In this document: positions 7,579 to 12,903 of the stretch, piece by piece
How positions within the stretch are numbered: position 1 is the stretch's first letter
How the letters are laid out: the number at the start of each line of letters is the position of its first letter
NCBI GenBank assembly: GCA_035542775.1
Contig: DATKKX010000269.1
Coordinates: forward strand, 1 to 12,903
Reading direction: 5' to 3'
Source: DATKKX01 sp035542775
GTDB lineage: Bacteria > Planctomycetota > Phycisphaerae > UBA1845 > UTPLA1
DNA length: 12,903 bases
The notes under the pieces: model-generated
Databases searched by the model: none
What the model saw: only the letters and a program-made list of their open reading frames with translations
What the model was told of the DNA's origin: nothing
Made by a program: the position numbers and the translations under genes

Positions 7579-7679
7579 CGAAAGCCCTCATGTACTGATC
7601 GCGCAGGCCCATTGGTGTGACCGACAGCGGCTGGTTGAAGCGGGTTCGTTGGGGCGCGCGCCTCCTGTTCTGGAGTTGA

Positions 7680-8375
7680 GTGGCGTACTGGGGGCTCGGC
7701 GTTCTCAATCCCTTCGAACTGGACGTGATTTTCGGGTCCCCATGGCTTTTCCGGCCATTGCACTCGGCGGTAGAACTGCGACCGCTGCTGCTGGTGCCGG
7801 TCCTCGTGGGCGCCTTCCTCCTGGTGCAACCGGTTCCCGGCCTCCGAGATGCCAGTGAACTGTTGCAGCGCGCAGTGATGGTCCTCGCCGCGGCGTGCAC
7901 GGTCTTCAGCCTCGCTCTTCAAATCGGTATCCGCGTCGTATTGCATGCTGATACAATCAGCTTTTGTCTTATTTGGGGGCGGCAAGGTGCGGAGGGCCTG
8001 TTCGCCGTTGCAGTGATGCTGTACATGGGGCACTTGGCAACGAGATTCGATCGGAAGGACATCGCGCGGCTGGCCGGCGCAATCGCATGTATGCAGCTCA
8101 TCCTGGTCGTGATGCTCTTCGCGATCGAGGCCACGGCCGTTCGGAGAGGAGTGTGGTTCGGCACAATTGTCCTCCCGAGTCTCGCGCATGTGCGCTTGTA
8201 CTTCCTTGTTCGCATGATCGTGCGACTCGTGGTTTGGATTCTCACTCTTGCGGTCCTGTGGAAGTTCGGCTCAGTAATTGACTCCGCGGTCCCAGGCAAG
8301 CGCCTCTGTTGCGGATACCCGACACGGGATCTGATAAGCAACAAATGCCCGGAGTGCGGCGCTAATTGCGCCTGA
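7680..8375 (+). CDS. Multi-spanning membrane protein with C-terminal zinc-ribbon motif
   Basis: The frame beginning at GTG 7680 (GGAG 4 bases upstream) gives 231 residues with about five hydrophobic helices, near 36-52, 66-88, 105-120, 135-152 and 178-197, and a cytosolic-type tail with Cys210, Cys211, Cys223, Cys226 and Cys230 (CCGYPTRDL...CPECG). Planctomycete proteins often carry a tail of the form CxxCGY...CPECG; here the first cysteine position is arginine. The family is unrecognised. Directly upstream, in the same frame, is a TGA (7677-7679) preceded by a 20-codon start from GTG 7617 whose peptide would complete a first membrane helix, so the gene may be a nonsense-interrupted version of a longer one. 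It lies 101 bases after the SPFH stop, or 38 if counted from 7617. Confidence 0.65.
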   Translation: MAYWGLGVLNPFELDVIFGSPWLFRPLHSAVELRPLLLVPVLVGAFLLVQPVPGLRDASELLQRAVMVLAAACTVFSLALQIGIRVVLHADTISFCLIWGRQGAEGLFAVAVMLYMGHLATRFDRKDIARLAGAIACMQLILVVMLFAIEATAVRRGVWFGTIVLPSLAHVRLYFLVRMIVRLVVWILTLAVLWKFGSVIDSAVPGKRLCCGYPTRDLISNKCPECGANCA

Positions 8376-8596
8376 AGCCACCCATCTGCCACGAGCGAAT
8401 CACGTGCGTTTTATGATCACGGAAAACAATGGGGCGAGCCTCGCGCGGTGACATAATCCACCGCACGCTGCGCCACGTCACGGTTCACCAAACGAGCTTT
8501 TTCGACCCGACACCAAGGCGCAACGCATCCAATCAAAAGACCGGGCTCAGCGGCCTTGATCCGATAAACGCGCAGCGAAAGATGTTCTGAGAATTT

Positions 8597-8737
8597 CCGG
8601 CGCCGGCGGTGCCGGACCACTAAAGAGTGAAGTGGCTTGTGCCGATAGATGCAACGAGGCTGTGGGTCTCCCGCCGTTTGGCGGGACAGCCTGGCTTGGA
8701 GGGTCCGAGTAACGGCGAGCTCGGATCCTCTTTTTTT
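8597..8737 (+). ncRNA. Candidate structured small RNA or 3' UTR element
   Basis: Three hairpins follow one another on the plus strand. First, 8597-8604 with 8608-8615 (8 bp including one G-U, loop of 3). Second, 8657-8692: an outer stem aggctg/cagcct and an inner stem tcccgcc/ggcggga closing a GTTT loop, with a one-sided 6-base bulge. Third, the terminator 8699-8737. No protein frame explains them, and the closest plus-strand gene ends 221 bases upstream of the first. It does not match any riboswitch, 6S, SRP, RNase P or tmRNA signature I know. The 5' end is unknown and no clear promoter was seen, so it could also be a processed 3' UTR of the 7680-8375 transcript. Confidence 0.4.
8699..8737 (+). 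terminator. Strong intrinsic terminator
   Basis: Bases 8699-8709 (gagggtccgag) pair with 8720-8730 (ctcggatcctc) over 11 bp with a single G-U, around a 10-base loop. Seven consecutive T follow (8731-8737). The orientation is plus only; the minus side of the stem has no T run, so it does not serve the PilZ genes. It ends some transcript that begins upstream, either the membrane-protein operon or a separate small RNA. Confidence 0.85.
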
Positions 8738-8825
8738 ATGCGCTGTGAGCGACCGGCAGCCACAGAGTCGGCACTGCTTGCGCGACAGGCGCGAGAATTG
8801 CGCAGTCGGCGGAAGCGCGGCGTCT

Positions 8826-9602
8826 TCAGGATTCCTCAGCGTCATCCACCGCAGCAGCTTCGTGCTGCAAGGATTTGACCAGATCGGCTATTTGAGTGAT
8901 CGAGGCCCGGCCCGGAAGGTTGTGCTCAAGGCCTATGAATTGGAGCCCCAGGCCCAGGCGGCCGTCTGATTCGAGGCAGCAGTGCCGGTACTGCGCTTCG
9001 ACGATGAGCGGTTCTCGGTCATGAGCGACAATGATCTCCGTGCCGACAGGGTCGCCCACGCCCAGTCGCGGGTTCTGATCGGCCCGGATTTCCACCAGGA
9101 TGCCGCCGACCGACAGATTGGCCAGGCGACCGGCGCAAAGCGGCCAGGAAGGCTGTCCGGGCGACGGAACTCCCCCTTCCCACAGCTTGACCGCGATGAA
9201 GCGGTCCCTCGAAACGGCGATGCGGCGGTAGACCCGACGCTGCAACTCGCGGAGACCGTCAGAAGTACGGACCAGCAGTGTATCGATCAACCCGCCGTCG
9301 GCGCCTGTCTCGCTGCGGCGGAGCACGACCTGGCCGAGCAGGATGCACTTCTTGTGGCCGCGTCGAAACGAGATGCCCAGTTTGTCGCCGGGGCTTATCT
9401 CGGGCGGCGCGTCGGTGTCACTGATCAGCGGAAAGGTGATTTGCAGCAGACCCTGTGAGGGGTCGAAACGAAAGAGCTGCGAGCGCATGTTGTGCCAGCG
9501 GCCGTCACTGCAAAGCGAAACGGCGAGGAGCAACTGGCGCTCAGCGGCCCATTGAAGCACGGACTGACTGGCCTGTGCGTTGAGATTGGTTGCACGCGTC
9601 AT
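8826..9602 (-). CDS. PilZ-domain protein (YcgR-like), second gene of the pair
   Basis: This is a 258-residue probable c-di-GMP receptor. An N-terminal beta domain resembling the YcgR N-terminal fold (about 20-115, with SPGDKLGISFRRG and CILLGQVVLRR) precedes a PilZ domain (about 120-225). The PilZ domain contains the two ligand motifs: the arginine stretch QRRVYRR (RxxxR, Arg122-Arg126 or Arg123-Arg127) and NLSVGG (Asn162, Ser164, Gly167). It ends near LGLGLQFIGL. I chose ATG 9602 because it overlaps the upstream gene's TGA in the form ATGA, and GGAA lies 8 bases before it; the frame's extension to 10100 runs antisense-like through the other PilZ gene and is not real. In YcgR-type proteins such domains control motility or surface functions; the target here is unknown. 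Confidence 0.85.
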   Translation of the reverse strand: MTRATNLNAQASQSVLQWAAERQLLLAVSLCSDGRWHNMRSQLFRFDPSQGLLQITFPLISDTDAPPEISPGDKLGISFRRGHKKCILLGQVVLRRSETGADGGLIDTLLVRTSDGLRELQRRVYRRIAVSRDRFIAVKLWEGGVPSPGQPSWPLCAGRLANLSVGGILVEIRADQNPRLGVGDPVGTEIIVAHDREPLIVEAQYRHCCLESDGRLGLGLQFIGLEHNLPGRASITQIADLVKSLQHEAAAVDDAEES

Positions 9603-10306
9603 ACGCAGGCTTCCATGACCGGCCTGGCATTGGCCGGCGTTTCCAGGAATTCTCGCAGGGCGGCGAGCTGTTCGGCCGCTTCCGGCCCCGCGGTGAACTG
9701 TATGCCGAGGATGGTGGCCCCTTTGCTCGCCGGCGTGGCGTTCTTCACCGTCGCCCGAAGATCGAACAACTGATGACGCCCGGGTATCTCGAAAATCGCT
9801 TCCAGAGGATCGTCCTTTCCAATGGCCGCCGCCGCATCGTCGTCCAGTCGGCAGGCCAGCCCGTCCGGGCTGATGTTCAGTAAAGAGGCGCGATGCGTAT
9901 GCGTGGTGCCCGCGCGACGCCAGACCAGGTGGACCTGAGAAGACGGCGCCAGCTTCGCCCGGATGAAGCGCCGGCGCTCGATGAGACCCATGACCTTCGG
10001 CCTGGCGAAAGCCAGCAAGGCGCTGCGGCCCCATCGGGGGATATCCGTGATCGTGGTCGAGAACTCGTATCGGTGTTCGCCATAAACGCGGGCGACGCAA
10101 TGGGCGTTGAGCACGCCATCGACCGACGACAACGGGTGCCCGGTGATCTCCATGAGCAGCGTCTTGTCATCTCCCGAGATCAGAAAACCATTGATGGTAG
10201 TATTGGAAAAGGCGGGTGATTCGAGGACGACCTGGGCATGCGTTCGTGTGGCGGATTCGATTGCCTGGTCGGAAGCCTCCTGGTCGAGAGAGATGACGGC
10301 TTTCAT
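9599..10306 (-). CDS. PilZ-domain protein, first gene of the pair
   Basis: This 235-residue product has an N-terminal beta-rich domain (about 25-105, with FLISGDDKTLLMEITGHPLS and VARVYGEHRYEFSTTI) and a PilZ domain (about 108-220). The c-di-GMP motifs are present: RRRFIR (Arg112-x3-Arg116) and NISPDG (Asn144, Ser146, Gly149). There is no signal peptide or membrane helix, so it is cytoplasmic. The start at ATG 10306 has only a weak ribosome site (AAGG about 12 bases upstream). It overlaps the next PilZ gene by 4 bases, so the two are translationally coupled and probably made in fixed ratio. It lies 308 bp after hflX on the same strand; whether it shares that transcript is not clear. The divergent N-terminal halves suggest non-redundant roles. 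Confidence 0.85.
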   Translation of the reverse strand: MKAVISLDQEASDQAIESATRTHAQVVLESPAFSNTTINGFLISGDDKTLLMEITGHPLSSVDGVLNAHCVARVYGEHRYEFSTTITDIPRWGRSALLAFARPKVMGLIERRRFIRAKLAPSSQVHLVWRRAGTTHTHRASLLNISPDGLACRLDDDAAAAIGKDDPLEAIFEIPGRHQLFDLRATVKNATPASKGATILGIQFTAGPEAAEQLAALREFLETPANARPVMEACV

Positions 10307-10614
10307 GGCAGAGGCAGCCTTCTGTATAGGATCCTGACGCCGTGAACCTTTGGTCCCGCGATCCCAGACCGCGGTCCGTCACACCGCCTTGCCAGCGCCT
10401 GCAGACCGCTTGGCAGCGCCATCGCCAATCGGCGCATCGGTGGTCTCGGTCAAGGCGATGGCGGTTCCTTCCGGAGGCTGGGCGGGCGCCGGACCTCCAT
10501 AACGCCCCGGCAAAGCGCTTTGTTCTCGGCTCGATCTCATCGCGACTTGAAATCCGGTCGCACCTTGGTTCCGGTCGAAATGCGGACGCGATTTGGGGTT
10601 CGTCGGCCGCCCGC
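10307..10614 (-). other. Gap between hflX and the PilZ pair, with a possible 53-residue frame
   Basis: No confident gene. A minus-strand frame runs from ATG 10540 to TGA 10379-10381 and would encode 53 residues rich in Ala, Gly and Pro, but it has no ribosome site. Two short features are visible. One is an imperfect 12-bp direct repeat (ctt[g]ccagcgcc type) at 10388-10399 and 10409-10420, 21 bp apart. The other is a 10-bp inverted repeat at 10417-10426 and 10454-10463. A TATACA at 10323-10328 (minus) could be a -10 box for the PilZ pair but lacks a good -35. I see no intrinsic terminator for hflX. Confidence 0.35.
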
Positions 10615-11994
10615 TCAGGAGGGCGTAATAGTCCCGCCAAGGTCGATAACTCGCTGGACTTCGGCGGTGGGCAATCGGACCAGCAGACGCGCCCGGCCCT
10701 CGACGTAGTCCTGCCGCAGGATGTGACCATATTTGCTGATGTAGGAAAACAGCTTGCCGTTGGCGCTGTCAGCCTCCAGCGTCAGGGTCACGTACCGGCT
10801 GCGGACCTGGTCCACCACCTTCTGGGTCAGCACATCCAACCCTTTGCCCGTCAAGGCGGAGATCTCAACCGCATCGGGCAGGCTGAGTCGAAGGTAGTGC
10901 GCGTCGGAGCCGTCTTCGATCAGATCGCTCTTGTTCAGTACTTTGATCGTCGGGATATCCTGGCAATTCAGCTCAGCGAGGACGTCCTCCACGGCCTTCA
11001 TCTGCGACGCGGCGTCGTGGCTGGCGGCGTCGATCACATGCAAGAGCAGGTTCGAGTGGATGGTCTCCTCAAGGGTCGCCCGAAACGACGCCACGAGGCG
11101 GTGAGGCAGGTTGCGCACGAAGCCGACTGTGTCCGAGAGGAGCACGGTCTGGCCGCCGCCCAGGTCCCAGCGCCGGGTCTTGGTGTCCAGCGTCGCGAAG
11201 AGCAGGTCGGCGACGTAGGCGCCGGCGTTGGTCAGGGCATTCAGCAGCGTGCTCTTGCCCGCGTTGGTGTATCCGACCAGGCCGACGGTGAAGAAGTCCC
11301 GCCGCGCCTTCACCTCCCGCAGCTTGCGGCGATCGATGTCCGCGATCTGTTGGCGAAGGAAGGAGACCCGCCTTTGGACGATGCGGCGGTCGATCTCGAT
11401 CTGCGTCTCGCCGGGCCCTCGCGTACCGATGGCGCCGACCGTTCCCGCCGATGTTCCGCCGCCGGCACCGGCGATTCGCTCCAGGTGGGTCCACATGCCG
11501 CGGAGCCGCGGCGAGGTGTACTCCAACTGGGCCAGCTCGACCTGGAGCTTGGCCGCGTGCGTTCGGGCACGGCTGGCGAAAATGTCCAGAATCAGCTCGG
11601 TCCGGTCGATGACGCGGCGTTGGGTGATCTCCTCGATCTCTCGAATCTGGGACGGCGACAGGTCGTCGTCGAAGATGATGAGGTCAGCCTGCTTCTCGTC
11701 AGTATAAGCGGCGAGCTCGCCCACCTTGCCCGAGCCGATGTAGGTGGATGCGCAGATCTTGGGGCGTTTCTGGATCATCCGCCCGACGACCACCGCGCCC
11801 GCCGCCTCCGCCAGGGAAGCCAGTTCAGCCAGGGGGTCGTACCGTGTCCCCGTGGCTTCCTTGCCGGGCAAAAGGAGCCCTACGAGCACGGCTCGTTCGG
11901 CGACCACCCCGGTGTCAGTGCGTTCTGCGTCTTTCAATTCGCCTTCAGTCTCGCGGCTTCGATGTTCGTGAACGTGCTGCGACGTATCCGACAT
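10615..11994 (-). CDS. hflX: GTPase HflX
   Basis: HflX is a ribosome-associated GTPase that in other bacteria splits or rescues stalled 70S ribosomes under stress. The product has 459 residues. The N-terminal HflX domain (about 30-230) includes the glycine-rich GAGGGTSAGTVGAIGTRGPG (176-195) and an Arg-rich helix. The G domain shows G1 GYTNAGKST (241-249), G2 Thr in ATLDTKTR (267-274), G3 DTVGF (288-292), G4 NKSD (354-357) and G5 SAL (379-381). The C-terminal domain ends GGTITPS. I chose ATG 11994 because AGGA lies 5 bases upstream; the frame opens at TTG 12027. A candidate promoter lies at 12048-12076. It is followed on the same strand by the PilZ pair after a 308-bp gap. No membrane protease partner (HflK/HflC) is adjacent, although an SPFH gene occurs 3 kb away. 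Confidence 0.95.
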   Translation of the reverse strand: MSDTSQHVHEHRSRETEGELKDAERTDTGVVAERAVLVGLLLPGKEATGTRYDPLAELASLAEAAGAVVVGRMIQKRPKICASTYIGSGKVGELAAYTDEKQADLIIFDDDLSPSQIREIEEITQRRVIDRTELILDIFASRARTHAAKLQVELAQLEYTSPRLRGMWTHLERIAGAGGGTSAGTVGAIGTRGPGETQIEIDRRIVQRRVSFLRQQIADIDRRKLREVKARRDFFTVGLVGYTNAGKSTLLNALTNAGAYVADLLFATLDTKTRRWDLGGGQTVLLSDTVGFVRNLPHRLVASFRATLEETIHSNLLLHVIDAASHDAASQMKAVEDVLAELNCQDIPTIKVLNKSDLIEDGSDAHYLRLSLPDAVEISALTGKGLDVLTQKVVDQVRSRYVTLTLEADSANGKLFSYISKYGHILRQDYVEGRARLLVRLPTAEVQRVIDLGGTITPS

Positions 11995-11999
11995 GAATA

Positions 12000-12003
12000 T
12001 CCT
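12000..12003 (-). promoter_or_regulatory. Ribosome binding site deciding the hflX start
   Basis: On the minus strand these bases read AGGA and end 5 bases before ATG 11994. This prefers that codon over the in-frame TTG at 12027. Confidence 0.6.
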
Positions 12004-12038
12004 AAGCGCGTGGGCCTTCCCGGGCAACTCACGACGCG

Positions 12039-12058
12039 CAGGATCATATTTTATCCTG
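12039..12058. repeat. Inverted repeat over the hflX -10 box
   Basis: The sequence caggat-catatttt-atcctg is a 6-bp inverted repeat with an 8-base AT-rich centre that contains the putative -10 box. This is an arrangement typical of an operator, or it could form a small hairpin at the 5' end of the transcript. It may be chance. Confidence 0.4.
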
Positions 12059-12076
12059 GTTCGCCGCAGGCATGAA
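12048..12076 (-). promoter_or_regulatory. Candidate sigma70-type promoter for hflX
   Basis: Read on the minus strand: TTCATG (12071-12076, 3 of 6 to TTGACA), a 17-bp spacer, then TAAAAT (12048-12053, 5 of 6 to TATAAT). The start of transcription would lie near 12041, about 47 bases before ATG 11994. The local drop in GC around the -10 box supports the call; the -35 is weak. Confidence 0.4.
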
Positions 12077-12103
12077 GCGCACGCCGAGCGCGTGCGAGCT
12101 TCA
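12073..12103. repeat. Hairpin-forming inverted repeat between TPR gene and hflX
   Basis: Stems tgaagc/gcttca and gcacgc/gcgtgc stack to 12 bp with a 2-base bulge (ga at 12096-12097) and a 5-base loop. It lies 27 bp beyond the TPR stop on the minus strand. No T run follows on either strand, so it is not a standard intrinsic terminator, though it could protect a 3' end. It overlaps the -35 of the candidate hflX promoter. Confidence 0.45.
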
Positions 12104-12129
12104 CATGCATTTGACGCAGCCTGGCGGCG

Positions 12130-12903
12130 TCAGGGCGCGCCGGGTGCGCTTGCGGTTTGGGAGCTTATTCGGTAGGGACGGTTCTGGCGGTACAAGGTGA
12201 GTCGCTCGTTGATTTGCCTGATCAACGCGGAATCACCCGACGACTGGGCGGCCTGCAAGGCGGCCCGCGCCGCCTCCTGGGCCCGGTCGTATTGGCCGAG
12301 CTCGGCATGGGCCTCACTCAGCACGTTCAGAATCCGCGCGTCGGTGGCGGGCTGGCCCGTGCGCGGCAGCGTCTGGCTCAAGCGTAGGGCTTCGCGACCA
12401 TCGCGAACGCGATCTTCCGGGCAGCCGGCCAGGAGGTCGATCAGCAGAAGCTGAAAACGCAGTTCCTGGGGAGCCCGCGCGCACGCCGCCCGTGTTTCGC
12501 GCAGGGCATCATCCCAGGCCGCGGCCTGCCCCAGCGCCACGCACAGGGAAAGCCGCGTGTCCGCATCGCAGGGGATGCTTTGCAGGCCGGCCCGGAATTC
12601 GAGGATCGCCTCCGGGCCGCGCCCGGCGCGCAGCAGCAGTTGGCCCAATTGCTGGTGAGCCTTGGCGAAGTGCGGGTTGTAGCGAAGCGCGGTGCGGTAG
12701 TTCTCCTCGGCATCGGGCAGGCGGCCGAGCTGCTCGTGGGTCAAACCGAGGTTCAGGTACAGCCAAGGATAAGTGGGGCTTTGTTCTTTCAGGATCTGGT
12801 AATTTGCCAGGGCGCCTTCGAAGTCGCGGCGGGACCGCAGCAAATTAGCAAGGTTGAGGCGCGCCTGCTGATGTCGGGGCTGCACCTGCAGGGCATGCTC
12901 GAA
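12130..12903 (-). CDS. Tetratricopeptide-repeat protein, 3' part
   Basis: The frame is open to the window edge at 12903 and stops at TGA 12130-12132, giving 257 visible residues with the start missing; the GTG at 12885 is internal to a repeat. At least five TPR-like units are visible, for example LNLGLTHEQLGRLPDAEENY, HQQLGQLLLRAGRGPEAILE and LNVLSEAHAELGQYDRAQEA. The C-terminus has the pattern INERLTLYRQNRPYR. From memory, this tail is common in planctomycete proteins that pair an N-terminal multi-spanning glycosyltransferase-like (PMT/TMTC type) domain with C-terminal TPRs, so the missing part may be such a membrane enzyme; this is inference. TPRs mediate protein-protein contacts. It is on the same strand as hflX, 135 bp upstream of its start. 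Confidence 0.8.
   Translation of the reverse strand, partial: FEHALQVQPRHQQARLNLANLLRSRRDFEGALANYQILKEQSPTYPWLYLNLGLTHEQLGRLPDAEENYRTALRYNPHFAKAHQQLGQLLLRAGRGPEAILEFRAGLQSIPCDADTRLSLCVALGQAAAWDDALRETRAACARAPQELRFQLLLIDLLAGCPEDRVRDGREALRLSQTLPRTGQPATDARILNVLSEAHAELGQYDRAQEAARAALQAAQSSGDSALIRQINERLTLYRQNRPYRISSQTASAPGAP

Larger units (their letters stand above)
8376..8825. other. Region without a confident protein gene
   Basis: These 450 bp lie between a plus-strand membrane-protein gene and the end of the minus-strand PilZ operon. The right half (8597-8737) is strongly self-complementary and ends in an intrinsic terminator. The left half (8417 to about 8600) has a minus-strand open frame ending at 8417 whose C-terminal 60 residues (LRVYRIKAAEPGLLIG, ending RGSPHCFP) read like protein. 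However, it has mixed third-position usage and no clear start, so I do not call it a gene. Confidence 0.5.

Noticed and set aside
9603..10100. N-terminal extension of the second PilZ frame
   Set aside because: This stretch runs through the first PilZ gene in another frame; the ATGA overlap at 9599-9602 gives a much better start.
10342..12075. Plus-strand frame of 577 codons over hflX
   Set aside because: It is fully antisense to HflX, whose five G motifs are intact; the long open frame is a by-product of codon bias.
12112..12132. Inverted repeat tgacgc/gcgtca at the TPR stop
   Set aside because: It is only 6 bp with a 9-base loop and no T run; not distinguishable from chance in GC-rich DNA.
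1..12903. CRISPR array, tRNA, rRNA, insertion sequence or defence island
   Set aside because: No regularly spaced repeats, no T-loop or acceptor pattern, no transposase motif and no known defence domains were seen on either strand.

Overview
The window is about 12.9 kb of GC-rich bacterial chromosome with tightly packed genes on both strands. I infer a member of the Planctomycetota or a close relative. The reasons are a PEP-CTERM sorting signal, a TPR protein ending in a 'LYRQNRPYR' tail, membrane and cytosolic proteins carrying zinc-ribbon 'CPECG' motifs, a cytidylate-kinase-like protein of an atypical long form, and frequent GTG starts. This placement rests on remembered family traits and was not tested by a search.

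Layout. Bases 1-525 hold the 3' end of a dihydroorotate-dehydrogenase-like gene (+). Bases 722-1312 hold the 3' part of a PEP-CTERM gene (-) with a very clear intrinsic terminator. It meets an unrecognised + strand gene (about 1275-1922) head to head, and the two reading frames overlap. Bases 2108-3925 are a probable three-gene + strand set: a small two-helix membrane protein, a tail-anchored coiled-coil protein and a cytidylate-kinase-like protein. A convergent malic enzyme gene (4046-5755, -) follows. From its divergent intergenic region a second + strand set runs: a zinc-ribbon protein (6118-6582), an SPFH/band-7 membrane protein (6616-7578) and a multi-spanning membrane protein (7680-8375), whose 5' end appears to be interrupted by an in-frame TGA.

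Bases 8376-8825 have no confident protein gene. They do contain a strongly structured stretch ending in a textbook intrinsic terminator (8699-8737, +), so a small RNA or a long structured 3' UTR is likely. The rest is on the minus strand, read right to left: the 3' end of a TPR protein (12130-12903), the GTPase HflX (10615-11994) with a candidate promoter, a 308-bp gap, and two translationally coupled PilZ-domain proteins (9599-10306 and 8826-9602), probable c-di-GMP effectors.

Most genes are housekeeping or signalling genes (malic enzyme, HflX, PilZ pair, DHOD-like). I see no CRISPR array, tRNA, rRNA, insertion sequence or recognisable defence system. The points most worth a second look are the structured RNA candidate before 8737, the in-frame TGA at 7677-7679, the head-to-head truncation near 1086-1327, and the uncharacterised membrane gene sets at 2108-3925 and 6118-8375.
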